A stretch of DNA of 35,599 bases, taken from an uncultured Clostridia bacterium (GTDB lineage Bacteria > Bacillota_A > Clostridia > TANB77 > CAG-508). The first letter of the stretch is position 1. Each line of letters begins with the position of its first letter. Position numbers and translations under genes: made by a program. The notes beneath the pieces are model-generated. The model was not told where the DNA came from. It saw nothing but the letters and a program-made list of their open reading frames with translations, and made no database searches. Below are positions 16,842 through 24,612 of the stretch, in pieces. The DNA lies in contig CANBLA010000002.1 of assembly GCA_947369305.1 (NCBI GenBank), forward strand, positions 1 to 35,599, in the 5' to 3' direction.

Positions 16842-17217
16842 ATTAGCTAAGCATAGATTAGAACAAGCGAAAGAAAATTTTGAAGAAGCGGAAATATTAT
16901 ATAGAGCAAATAAGTTTAAAGGTGCTAATAATCGAGCCTATTATTGTATTTTTCATAGTATAAAAGCAGTTTTAGCATTAGAGCCGATAGATTTTAAAAG
17001 ACATAAAGATGTAATTGGATATTTTAATAAGAATTACGTTAATACAGAAGTTTTTCCAAAAGATATTGGGAAAAGAATTGTAAAATCTAGTAAAGTAAGA
17101 GAAGATAGTGATTATGATGATGAATATAGTGTTGATTCAGAGAAAACTATGATACAGATTGAAACAGCAAAAGAGTTAATTGAATTAGTTGAAAAATACT
17201 TAAATGATAAAAAGTAA
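16819..17217 (+). CDS. HEPN domain protein (toxin of the MNT/HEPN pair), 132 aa
   Basis: HEPN proteins of this type are small all-helical RNases. Seen: LAKHRLEQAKENFEEAEILY as helix 1, NNRAYYCIFHSIKAVL with Arg39-x6-His46 (the candidate catalytic R-x(4-6)-H), FKRHKDVIGYFNKNY, and VREDSDYDDEYSV, a conserved C-terminal R..sDY segment. The start is GTG 16819, with AAGGAAGGAG about 10 nt upstream. The gene has no in-frame CGG and reads intact while its antitoxin partner needs a shift. A terminator follows at 17241. The MNT-then-HEPN order with overlap is the standard arrangement of this toxin-antitoxin type. Confidence 0.87.
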   Translation: MSPKVSNELAKHRLEQAKENFEEAEILYRANKFKGANNRAYYCIFHSIKAVLALEPIDFKRHKDVIGYFNKNYVNTEVFPKDIGKRIVKSSKVREDSDYDDEYSVDSEKTMIQIETAKELIELVEKYLNDKK

Positions 17218-17240
17218 GAGTTTTAAAGAAATTACATGAG

Positions 17241-17280
17241 AAAGTTATTTAAACAATAAAGTTTAGATAGCTTTTTTGTT
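17241..17280 (+). terminator. Rho-independent terminator after the MNT/HEPN pair
   Basis: Stem AAAGTTATTTAAAC / GTTTAGATAGCTTT (14 bp with two G-U pairs), 6-nt loop, T run. Confidence 0.85.
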
Positions 17281-17311
17281 TTGCAAAAATTTTTGGAAGG
17301 AATAAGATATT

Positions 17312-18028
17312 ATGAATGATGATAAAAGATATTATTGGATAAAATTGAAAACAGATTTTTTTAATCAAAGTGAGATTGATTTTTTGTTGGCACAGCCCAA
17401 TGGGTGTGAATATGTGGTCTTGTATCAGATGTTGTGTTTGCAAACAGTTAATCAAAAAGGGAAATTAGGTTATAATTTTGGTAAAATAATGGTTCCTTAT
17501 GATATTGCTAAAATTGTAAGGGATACTAAATATTTTGATGAAGATATCGTTAAGGTTGGTTTGGAACTATTTAAAAAGTTGCATCTGATTTATTTAGAAG
17601 AAGATGCTTGCTTGAAAATTGCTGATATAGAAAATATTGTGGGAAGTGAAAAATATGAGGCGAAAAGAAAAAGGGATCAGAGAGAAAAAAATAATTTGCT
17701 AGGACAAAAAGAAGAAAATTCGGAGACAGAAAATGGGACGAGTGTGGGTACAGATACTGAGACAGAAATTAGGATAAAAGATGGGACAGTTTTGGGACAT
17801 TGTCCCACAGAGATAGATATAGAGATAGAGAAAGAGAAAAGAGAAGAAGATGATGAAAATGAAAAAATTGAAATTTTCAAAAATGAAATTGATGAGAAAA
17901 AAGCAATAAAAGAAAAAGCTAGAAATGTTTTAAGTTTTTGCAATGAGAAAATTGAAAATGAATGTTTAGAATATTTGAATGGTTTGTCACCAGGTGTAAT
18001 AATTTATACTTTAGAAAAGGCAGGATAA
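17312..18028 (+). pseudogene. Phage replisome organizer N-terminal protein, C-terminus cut by a repeat
   Basis: Residues 1-120 match the replisome-organizer N-terminal winged-helix domain of phage and conjugative-element replication proteins: YYWIKLKTDFFNQSEIDFLLAQPNG, YVVLYQMLCLQTVN, GKIMVPYDIAKIVRD and LKKLHLIYLEED-like segments. A low-complexity acidic linker follows (about 135-200). It includes TEIDIEIEKEK, and its DNA carries a TGGGACA-t-TGTCCCA palindrome. The chain then begins a DnaD-like helical end (NECLEYLNGLSPGVIIYTLEKA) and stops inside the left copy of the inverted repeat at 18015. The intact family has a longer C-terminal DnaD-type domain. The gene therefore looks like a disrupted remnant of an integrated element. 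Confidence 0.7.
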
Positions 18029-18087
18029 GCACGAACTTCGTTTGCACTCAAACCCACAAATAGCAAGCTGTTTGGAGTGAGTTAAAT
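18015..18087 (+). repeat. Left arm of a ~73-bp imperfect inverted repeat
   Basis: Begins AAAAGGCAGGATAAGCAC and ends AGCAAGCTGTTTGGAGTGAG-TTAAAT. It aligns at roughly 80% with the reverse complement of 18809-18882. It contains a nested near-palindrome around AGCAAGCT. Confidence 0.8.
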
Positions 18088-18131
18088 AAGAAAATTACAA
18101 CTCGTTTATGAGTTATTAAAAATTTGTTTAA

Positions 18132-18758
18132 TTAGGATTATTAGAATTTCCATGCTATGTAAGAGAAAAAACAGATGATGAAGCAAAGCTATACTTAGTA
18201 GATACAAACCTAATATCAAGGGAAGAAATCAAACCAACAGAAAGAGCAAAAGCATATTTATTAAAAAAAGAAGTCTTGAAAAATCAGAAACTAAAAGAGA
18301 AAGTGGAAAATGACATTTTAAATGACACACCAGAAAAGTTAAATACAAGAAAAGTATTAATGAAAGAAAACAGCATGTCTAATGGAAATATTCAGAGATA
18401 TTTAAGAATTAATTATCTAAATAAAGAATTACAAGAGGCAGTAGATGATAATAGAATTCCTTAAAGGTTGCAGAGCAGTTGTCTTTTTTAGAAATGGAAG
18501 AGCGAAATATTGTTTCTAATATATTAAAGGATAAAGGTGCTAAAATATCAGAGATGTAAGCAAAAAAATAAAGCAAGAGTCAGAAAAAGAGAAATTAACA
18601 AAAGAAAAAATTGAAGATTTAGTTATAAACAAGAAACTATCAAATAAAATTACTATTTCATTTGAAGAACAAGAGTTAGAGAGTTTTTTGATAATCTTAA
18701 AGATAAAATGGCAATTAAAAATTCAATATTGGGAGCATTAAAAAAACAGAAAGAGTAA
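18132..18758 (+). pseudogene. ParB-like partition/nuclease protein, decayed
   Basis: Readable pieces are FPCYVREKTDDEAKLYLVDT, NLISREEIKPTERAKAY, SMSNGNIQRYLRINYLNKEL and, after a frame break near 18462, VAEQLSFLEMEERNIVSNIL. These match the ParB/Spo0J-type plasmid and ICE proteins (VDxNLxRE..PSEKA, then a helix-turn-helix) in the right order. There is no start codon at the beginning (it is cut by the repeat region). Frame breaks or stops occur near 18462, at 18557 and near 18687, none at CGG. This is a genuine relic, lying entirely between the two inverted repeats, next to the truncated replication gene. Confidence 0.75.
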
Positions 18759-18782
18759 AAAAGTACACCGAGTGTATTTTTG
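18757..18782 (+). terminator. Probable terminator after the ParB-like remnant
   Basis: AAAAAGTACAC / GTGTATTTTT with loop CGA, ending in five T. Confidence 0.6.
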
Positions 18783-18808
18783 GGTTAATAATAACTTGCA
18801 AAGTGGTA

Positions 18809-18882
18809 ATTTAACTCATACCAAACAGCTTGCTGTTTGCGTGTTTTAGCACAAACAGGGGTTGTGCTTATCCTGCCTTTTT
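18809..18882 (-). repeat. Right arm of the ~73-bp imperfect inverted repeat
   Basis: The reverse complement starts AAAAAGGCAGGATAAGCAC and ends CAAGCTGTTTGGTATGAG-TTAAAT, matching 18015-18087. It contains the palindrome AAACAGC-TT-GCTGTTT. The two arms bracket ~720 bp that holds only the ParB-like relic. Confidence 0.8.
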
Positions 18883-18956
18883 AAGATTAAATTTACTATT
18901 TAGAAAAAGTATGTTATAATCATTTCGAAAAATAGTAAGTTATCGAGGAGATACTT

Positions 18957-19072
18957 ATGAAAAAATAGTTAGAATATTAATAGCTCAGTTATTATCATTT
19001 ATAATTGTATTAATATTTTATAAAAAGAAAAATAATAAATTTAGGAGAGTGTTAAATAATGAGCAAATATGA
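18957..19072 (+). pseudogene. Remnant of a small membrane peptide gene
   Basis: GAGGAG precedes ATG 18957, but the fourth codon is a stop (ATG AAA AAA TAG). One more A would open a 38-residue peptide with a hydrophobic helix (IVRILIAQLLSFIIVLIF) and a basic tail. It is probably an inactivated gene of the same kind as the intact small membrane ORF at 24211. It is followed by a second remnant that overlaps it. Confidence 0.5.
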
Positions 19073-19237
19073 GCCATTATGGAAGTATTTAAAAGATAAT
19101 ATAAAGAAAACTATAAATTATCTTATGAAGAAATTAAGAATATTATATGATTTAAAATAGACCACTCATTTTTTATTTATAAAAAAGAATATGGATATGA
19201 AGTTAATAAAAAAACAGTAATTTTGCAAAAGGTATAA
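19059..19237 (+). pseudogene. Remnant of a small soluble protein (YGYEV-type)
   Basis: The first frame reads MSKYEPLWKYLKDN and then decays; the next frame continues KENYKLSYEEIKNI, stop, FKIDHSFFIYKKEYGYEV and ends ILQKV. A matching end fragment, YEYEVSKISMKEKTIIFNKI, lies at 24359-24436. The two remnants follow two similar small membrane peptide genes, so this looks like a duplicated two-gene cassette flanking the 19.3-24 kb module. Function unknown. Confidence 0.55.
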
Positions 19238-19279
19238 CGACAGATTGAAAGTGAAATAAATATATTCAAGGAGAAAATC

Positions 19280-19952
19280 ATGTTTGTGATATTAGTGATA
19301 GAAGATGATGAAATGCTAAATGCTGGAATATGTTTTAACATACAAAACAATAAAATGGAAGCATTAAGTACATACTATATAAAAGAGGCAAAAGAAATTA
19401 TAAAGGAAAATAAAATTGATTTAATTTTGTTAGATGTAAATTTACCAGATGGAAATGGATTTGAATTTGCGAAAATAATAAAAGAAGAATATCATATTCC
19501 ATTTATATTTTTAACAGCACATAATTTAGATGAAGAAATATTAGATGGCTTTGAGCTTCGGAGCAGATGATTATATCACAAAACCGTTTAATATAAAAAT
19601 TGTATTGAAAAAGATTCAAGTTGTTTTAGATAGAGGCAATCAGAATCGAGAAAATAGATTAAGAATGAAAGATTTAATGATTGATTTTGATAATAGAGTG
19701 CTCAAAAAAAGAGATACAATTATTTATTTAACACCAACAGAATTTGATTTACTAAATATATTTGTAAAGCATAAAAATACTGTACTTACAAGAGAGGTAT
19801 TATTAGAAAAATTGTGGGACAGTAAAAATAATTTTGTTGATGAACATACGCTAACACTTAATATTAGTAGATTACGTTCAAAATTAGATGATGAAAATAA
19901 TAAATATATAAAGACAATTTATGGTGTTGGATATAAATTTTCAGAGGAGTAA
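19280..19952 (+). CDS. OmpR-family response regulator, read through a CGG +1 recoding site (223 aa)
   Basis: The receiver domain has the acidic pocket Glu8-Asp9-Asp10, phospho-acceptor Asp51 in LILLDVNLPDGNGFEF, the Thr of FIFLTAHN, and Lys101 in GADDYITKPF. CGG at 19559 is in frame and +1 reading gives DGFELGADDYITKPF; Gly94 is the conserved Gly of this signature. The unshifted product ends at TGA 19568 without the KPF and without the DNA-binding domain. The C-terminal winged helix carries LTPTEFDLL, TREVLLEKLWD, VDEHTLTLNISRLRSKL and IKTIYGVGYKF. AAGGAG precedes the ATG. With the following kinase and ABC genes it forms a BceRS/VraRS-like peptide-stress module. Confidence 0.92.
19559..19562 (+). 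other. CGG +1 recoding site 7 (response regulator gene)
   Basis: Context CTT CGG AGC. It is one of two sites where the base before CGG is T. The shifted frame restores GADDYITKPF exactly. Confidence 0.9.
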
Positions 19953-19955
19953 AAT

Positions 19956-20849
19956 ATGTGGCAAGTAGTTTTCGTGATTATTTCTATAATGTTCATTTAT
20001 TTATTTTTTAAGATGAAATATTTAAAATTTACAGATAAAGTGGTAACCAATATTGATAATTTTATAAATGAAAGGTATGAAAAAGATAATATAAACAAAG
20101 AAACTTTGGAATCAAAAATAGATTCTAAATTATACAAATTAAGTGAAGTTGTAAAGGGAAAGAGTGATAAAGTAAATCATGCCAAAGTAGAAATAGAACA
20201 AATGGTATCTGATATTACACATCAAGTAAAAACACCAATATCAAATATTAGAATGTATAGTGATACAATTATCAATAATGATTTGTCAAAAGAGCAAGAA
20301 AAAGAGTTCTTGAATGTGATATCAAATCAAGTTGATAAATTAGAATTTTTGATGGCTTCTTTAACCAAAATGTCTAAATTAGAAACGAATATGATTGTTT
20401 TAAATAAAGAAAGCTCTAAGTTTATGGAATGTATAGAAAAAGCGAAAGAACAAGTCAGACCATTAGCAGAAAATAAAAATATAGAAATTGAAATAACGGG
20501 TGAAAATTGTATTGTTTCGTATGATAGGAAATGGACTTTAGAAGCAATCTGCAATATATTAGAAAATGCTATAAAATATACAAATCAGAATGGGAAAATA
20601 AGGATTCATTTAGAAAAATTAGAAAGTTTTTTAAAAATAGATATAATAGATAATGGAATAGGAATTGATCAAGAGAATATAAGTAATATATTTAAAAGAT
20701 TTTTTAGAGAAAGAAAAGTTCATAATATCAATGGAGTAGGAATTGGATTATATTTAAGTAAAAATATTATTGAAAATCAAAATGGTTATATAAAGGTAAA
20801 ATCAAAAGTAAATAAAGGTACTACATTTTCCGTATTTTTACCACTTTAA
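19956..20849 (+). CDS. Sensor histidine kinase (intramembrane-sensing type), 297 aa
   Basis: The single N-terminal helix (residues 1-20) has almost no extracellular loop, a linker follows, then the H-box DITHQVKTPISNIRMYSD with the phospho-acceptor His, N-box NILENAIKYT, G1 box DIIDNGIGID, F-box IFKRFFR and G2 box GVGIGLYLSKN. Short kinases of this type do not sense ligands directly and usually depend on a partner ABC transporter for signalling, which is encoded downstream here. The gene starts 3 bp after the regulator stop and ends in a terminator. It has no in-frame CGG. No sensory domain is visible, so the signal is inferred from the neighbouring transporter. Confidence 0.93.
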   Translation: MWQVVFVIISIMFIYLFFKMKYLKFTDKVVTNIDNFINERYEKDNINKETLESKIDSKLYKLSEVVKGKSDKVNHAKVEIEQMVSDITHQVKTPISNIRMYSDTIINNDLSKEQEKEFLNVISNQVDKLEFLMASLTKMSKLETNMIVLNKESSKFMECIEKAKEQVRPLAENKNIEIEITGENCIVSYDRKWTLEAICNILENAIKYTNQNGKIRIHLEKLESFLKIDIIDNGIGIDQENISNIFKRFFRERKVHNINGVGIGLYLSKNIIENQNGYIKVKSKVNKGTTFSVFLPL

Positions 20850-20872
20850 AGACTGATTTTTTCAGTCTTTTT
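20848..20872 (+). terminator. Rho-independent terminator after the histidine kinase gene
   Basis: Stem AAAGACTGA / TCAGTCTTT (9 bp) with a T5 loop and a T-rich tail. It overlaps the stop codon. Confidence 0.85.
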
Positions 20873-20907
20873 CAAATGTTTCAAAATTGAAATAATTTAT
20901 TTTTGGA

Positions 20908-20936
20908 TTGAGACTTTTTTGAAATATTTGTATGAT
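20908..20936 (+). promoter_or_regulatory. Candidate promoter of the ABC transporter genes
   Basis: TTGAGA (20908-20913), 17-bp spacer, TATGAT (20931-20936). It follows the kinase terminator, so the transporter is a separate transcript, as expected for a target of the regulator. No clear operator repeat was found. Confidence 0.55.
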
Positions 20937-20967
20937 AATATTTATTTAGGAAAAGGAGGAAAACGAA

Positions 20968-21640
20968 ATGGAAAATAAATGTATTTTAAAAGTGAGAGAT
21001 TTAAAAAAATATTATGGTAGTGGAGAAGCATTTGTAAAAGCTTTAGATGGAGTATCTTTGGAAGTTAATAGAGGAGAATTTGTGGCAATTGTTGGAACTT
21101 CTCGGAAGTGGTAAATCAACATTGCTTAATATGATTGGAGGCTTAGATAATCCAACCTATGGAAAAATTGAAATAGATGGAAGTGAAATTTCAAAAATGG
21201 CTGATGAGGAATTAACAATTTTTAGAAGAAGGCAAATTGGTTTTATATTTCAAAATTATAATTTAGTTCCTATGTTAAATGTATATGAAAATATTGTACT
21301 TCCAATTGAATTAGATGGAAACAAAATTGATAAAAATTTTATTGATGAAATTGTTAATTTATTAAGAATAACAGCCAAAGTAAAAAGTATGCCAAATCAA
21401 TTATCTGGTGGTCAACAGCAACGTGTTGCAATTGCAAGAGCTTTAGCTTCAAAACCATCAATTATTTTAGCAGATGAGCCAACAGGAAACTTAGATACGA
21501 AAACAAGTTTAGATGTAATGGGACTTTTGAAAAATACAAGTAAAGCTTTTAATCAGACAATCATTATGATTACCCATAATGAGGAAATTGCACAAATGGC
21601 AGACCGTATTATAAGAATTGAAGATGGTAAAATTTTTTAA
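20968..21640 (+). CDS. MacB/BceA-type ABC transporter ATPase, read through a CGG +1 recoding site (223 aa)
   Basis: This ATPase drives the FtsX-type permease encoded next. After KALDGVSLEV and GEFVAIVGTS the frame changes at CGG (21103, codon 46), giving GTS-Gly-SGKST: Gly46 is an invariant residue of Walker A (GxxGxGKST), with Lys49 as the nucleotide lysine. Then come QNYNLVPMLNVYENI (Q-loop), the signature LSGGQQQRVAIARAL, Walker B IILADEPTGNLD and ITHNEEIA (H-loop). Unshifted translation stops within four codons (TAA 21112), so no ATPase could be made without recoding. The length equals that of intact family members. AAAAGGAGGAAAAC precedes the ATG. Confidence 0.95.
21103..21106 (+). other. 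CGG +1 recoding site 8 (ABC ATPase Walker A)
   Basis: Context TCT CGG AAG. One residue is needed between Ser45 and Ser47 of Walker A and it must be Gly, so this site fixes both the number and identity of the residue decoded from CGGA. Confidence 0.93.
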
Positions 21641-21657
21641 GAATAGGAGAAAAAGAA

Positions 21658-24033
21658 ATGAGTTTAAAAAGTAATAATAACAAAAAAATAATTTACAGTC
21701 TTGCAAAAGCATCTCTAAAAAGTTCTAAAATGAAAAACGCCTTTGTTACAATAACAATTATTTTAGCAATTTGTTTTATTATGGTTCTTGGACTTTCCAC
21801 ATTAAATTATAAAAATTATGAACGTCAGATGATAAAAGGGATGCAAGATTGTATATATTCTGATGTAAATGAGGAACAAATAAATGATTTAAAATCAGAT
21901 AGCAATATAAAATGTGTTATGGAATATAGAGCAGGTTTTGAAAAAGAAGTTGGAAATATAAAAATAAAACCAATCTATTATAATTACGAAGTAGAAGGAA
22001 TCAACGTTTATAAACTTTCAAGTGGGAATTTTCCTGCTGAAGCGAATGAAATTGTAATTGATAAAGCTCTTACAAAAGAATTTGGAATCGAAGAAAAATT
22101 GGGAGAAAGTATTGATATATTAGGAGAAAAATTTGTTGTTTCCGGTTTTATTGATAATGGGAAATCAATATACTATCCTTTATTTTTTTCAAAAGAATAT
22201 TCAGAAACAGGAAGCTTATTTAAAAATAGTGGACTGGATGCTTTGGTAAAAGTAAATGAAGATATGAAAATTCCAAGTTCTGCATTTATTAAGAATTTCT
22301 TTTATGAATTAGGCGAAAGCAATGGTATTGCTAGAAAAAATATTAATGTAAATGATAAATTTGCAGATTTGTTTTCTATCAACATGATGGAACTTGAAAC
22401 TTATATAGGGCTTAGTGTAGCTGTATTAGTTATAAGCGGAATTGTAATATATAGTATATTTTATTTATCTGTATCATCAAAAGTAAAGGAATATGCACAA
22501 TTGAGAACAATAGGAATGTCTAAAAAGCAAATGAAAAAAATGATAAAAATAGAAGGACTAAAATATTGTAAAATTGCTATACCATTAGGAATTTTAATAG
22601 GAACGATGATTAGTTATTTTGTGTCAAGAAATGGTTTTAGTGTATGGAATGTTTTAAAATTATCAGTTGTATCAATAATTTTAGGCGTAATAACAGTTCT
22701 TATAGCAGTATCAAAACCAGCAAAAATGGCAAGTAAAATTTCACCAGTAGAAGGGCTAAAATATACAGGAAATGACGAAAAAATTAAGAGTTCCAATAAA
22801 TTATGCAGAAATTTAAATCCAAATTCTTTAGGAAAAATTCAATTTAAAAGAAATCGAAAAAGAACGACAATTACTCTTATATCCTTAATTATAGGTGGAA
22901 CTTTATTTATTGGTTCACTAACTTTTGCGAATTCTTTAGATTATGAAAAATTTGCAAGAAATGGATATTTTGATGATAATGAATATTTAATTACATTTTC
23001 TAATGAAGCAATCAGTGATTCAAAAAATGGGATGTTTGATTTGATAGAAAATGGAAATAATCTTACAAAATTAAAATCAGAATTAGAAGAACTTGAAGAA
23101 ATAGAGAAAGTAAATACGAAAAATTCTTATACTGTAAAAATTGAAACACATGATGAAATCATTGATGATGAGATTAGTCCAATCAGTAAAGATATAGAAG
23201 AGGCAATGACAAAATCATTAGAAGATGGGACAGGAAATTGCGAAGAATTAAAAAACAAAGGAGAAATCTATATTGCCTATAATGATGTATTTGAAGAAAT
23301 ATTTGGCTATCGTTTTAAAGTTGGAGATAAAATAAAACTTCATTATTTTAATGGAAAAGAAAATAGTATGGAATTAACGGTTGGAGGAGTTGGAGATTCA
23401 AGTTTTTCTAAATATGGAAAAACACAAGGCTGGATTTTATTACCAGATGATATTTATGAAGAAATTACACAAAATCTTGATACAACAACAAGTTTAAAAG
23501 TGACAACTCAAAATCATATTTACAATGATGAGATTGATAATAAAGTAAAAGACCTTGTTAGAGAATATGAAGAAATAGATTGTGAAACTTTTTCACAATG
23601 GCGTGAGCAAGCTATAAAAAATAGCAAATCTTTTTCAAATATACTTATAGGAATTTCAATATTTGTAATATTATTTAGTCTAATTAACTTAATCAATACA
23701 GTTATTACAAGTATGGTTACAAGGAAAAGAGAAATTGCTGTATTACAATCAATGGGAATGACGAAAAAACAAGTAAATAAAATGATTATATTTGAGAATG
23801 TTTGCCTAGCAATTCCAAATGGTTTGGTTAGTAGTATTGCAGGACCAATCGTTGTATTTATGATTATGAAAATAATGCAAGAAACAGGTATAAATTATTT
23901 ATTTTTCAAATTACCTATTATGGGAATGCTTTTATATTTAATCATTTCAATTGTTATACCGTCTATTATTGCAATATTTTGTATAAAAGAATTTAATAAA
24001 GAATCTATTGTAGATCGATTAAGAGAGAATTAA
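21658..24033 (+). CDS. FtsX-type ABC transporter permease, 791 aa
   Basis: A MacB/BceB-like permease with two FtsX repeats. Membrane segments are at about residues 24-44, then after an extracellular region at 245-270, 300-320 and 335-350; the second half repeats this with a helix at about 410-430, a large extracellular domain (430-650), and helices at about 658-680, 720-740 and 755-775. Motifs ASLKSSKMKNAFVTITI and QFKRNRKRTTITL mark the two N-terminal repeat starts. Such permeases export or displace antimicrobial peptides and signal to their kinase. The gene follows the ATPase by 17 bp with AGGAG before the ATG. It has no in-frame CGG. The substrate is unknown. Confidence 0.93.
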   Translation: MSLKSNNNKKIIYSLAKASLKSSKMKNAFVTITIILAICFIMVLGLSTLNYKNYERQMIKGMQDCIYSDVNEEQINDLKSDSNIKCVMEYRAGFEKEVGNIKIKPIYYNYEVEGINVYKLSSGNFPAEANEIVIDKALTKEFGIEEKLGESIDILGEKFVVSGFIDNGKSIYYPLFFSKEYSETGSLFKNSGLDALVKVNEDMKIPSSAFIKNFFYELGESNGIARKNINVNDKFADLFSINMMELETYIGLSVAVLVISGIVIYSIFYLSVSSKVKEYAQLRTIGMSKKQMKKMIKIEGLKYCKIAIPLGILIGTMISYFVSRNGFSVWNVLKLSVVSIILGVITVLIAVSKPAKMASKISPVEGLKYTGNDEKIKSSNKLCRNLNPNSLGKIQFKRNRKRTTITLISLIIGGTLFIGSLTFANSLDYEKFARNGYFDDNEYLITFSNEAISDSKNGMFDLIENGNNLTKLKSELEELEEIEKVNTKNSYTVKIETHDEIIDDEISPISKDIEEAMTKSLEDGTGNCEELKNKGEIYIAYNDVFEEIFGYRFKVGDKIKLHYFNGKENSMELTVGGVGDSSFSKYGKTQGWILLPDDIYEEITQNLDTTTSLKVTTQNHIYNDEIDNKVKDLVREYEEIDCETFSQWREQAIKNSKSFSNILIGISIFVILFSLINLINTVITSMVTRKREIAVLQSMGMTKKQVNKMIIFENVCLAIPNGLVSSIAGPIVVFMIMKIMQETGINYLFFKLPIMGMLLYLIISIVIPSIIAIFCIKEFNKESIVDRLREN

Positions 24034-24055
24034 TAATAAATTGTCCACTTTGTTC

Positions 24056-24083
24056 TAAATATGACAGACAGATGTCATATTTA
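24056..24083 (+). repeat. Perfect inverted repeat downstream of the permease gene
   Basis: TAAATATGACA and TGTCATATTTA (11-bp arms, 6-nt spacer). There is no T run directly after it, so it may be an operator for the small gene at 24211 or a weak transcription end. Confidence 0.6.
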
Positions 24084-24210
24084 TATGATATACACTAAAA
24101 TAGTTTATAATAAAATTTTCTGGCTTATTATTTTTTTGAGATTTTTATATACATTTTTTTATAATAATGTTATAATGAAATCAAGTAATTTATTAAGGAT
24201 GTAAGAAATA

Positions 24211-24357
24211 ATGGATAAGAAAAAAATGATGAATTGGATAATAGCAATAATAGTTGCTATTGTGTATTTAACAGTAAGCATTGTATTTAAGGCTTGGATA
24301 TATTCTTGGCTTATATGGGTAGTTTATGCAATTTATAGATTTATAGTTAACCTATAA
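24211..24357 (+). CDS. Small membrane protein, 48 aa
   Basis: MDKKKMMNWIIAIIVAIVYL and SWLIWVVYAIYRFIV form two short hydrophobic helices with a basic N-terminus, so this is an inner-membrane miniprotein. AAGGATG lies ahead of the ATG and a TATAAT-like box at about 24171 could be its -10. It is followed directly by a decayed fragment. A similar peptide gene, inactivated by an early stop, stands at 18957 on the other side of the two-component/ABC module. The function is unknown; small peptides beside FtsX-type transporters are common but I cannot assign this one. Confidence 0.65.
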   Translation: MDKKKMMNWIIAIIVAIVYLTVSIVFKAWIYSWLIWVVYAIYRFIVNL

Positions 24358-24358
24358 A

Positions 24359-24436
24359 CAAGAATCTAAAAAATATGAATATGAAGTTAGTAAAATATCA
24401 ATGAAAGAAAAGACAATAATTTTTAATAAAATATAA
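24359..24436 (+). pseudogene. C-terminal remnant of the YGYEV-type small protein
   Basis: Reads QESKKYEYEVSKISMKEK then TIIFNKI and a stop, with no start codon. It matches the end of the remnant at 19059-19237 (EYGYEV..KTVILQKV). It marks a second copy of the same cassette, truncated at its 5' side. Confidence 0.55.
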
Positions 24437-24452
24437 TATTATGAAGTTGAAA

Positions 24453-24492
24453 GGTGTAAAGCATTTGAAAAGTGTTTTACACCCAATTTTTT
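24453..24492 (+). terminator. Rho-independent terminator before the first ECF sigma gene
   Basis: Stem GGTGTAAAGCATTT / AAGTGTTTTACACC (14 bp with two G-U pairs), short loop, then T6. Confidence 0.9.
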
Positions 24493-24612
24493 ATAGGTTT
24501 CAATAAGACGTATAAAAAATTGATGTATTTATTTTATAAAAAGTGCAACTTTTCCTATTTCAAAATTGTATTATAATTAGAATTAAGATCTTATATTCAA
24601 ATGGAGGAAAAA

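Noticed and set aside
17733..17840. TGGGACA palindrome and GATAGA-type repeats as a regulatory or CRISPR-like element
   Set aside because: They lie within the acidic linker of the replisome-organizer gene, where such repeats are a usual low-complexity feature. There is no regular spacing and no spacers.
18276..18464. A stand-alone 62-aa gene inside the inverted-repeat region
   Set aside because: It is the middle of a ParB-like protein whose conserved sequence extends upstream to 18132 and downstream past a frame break.
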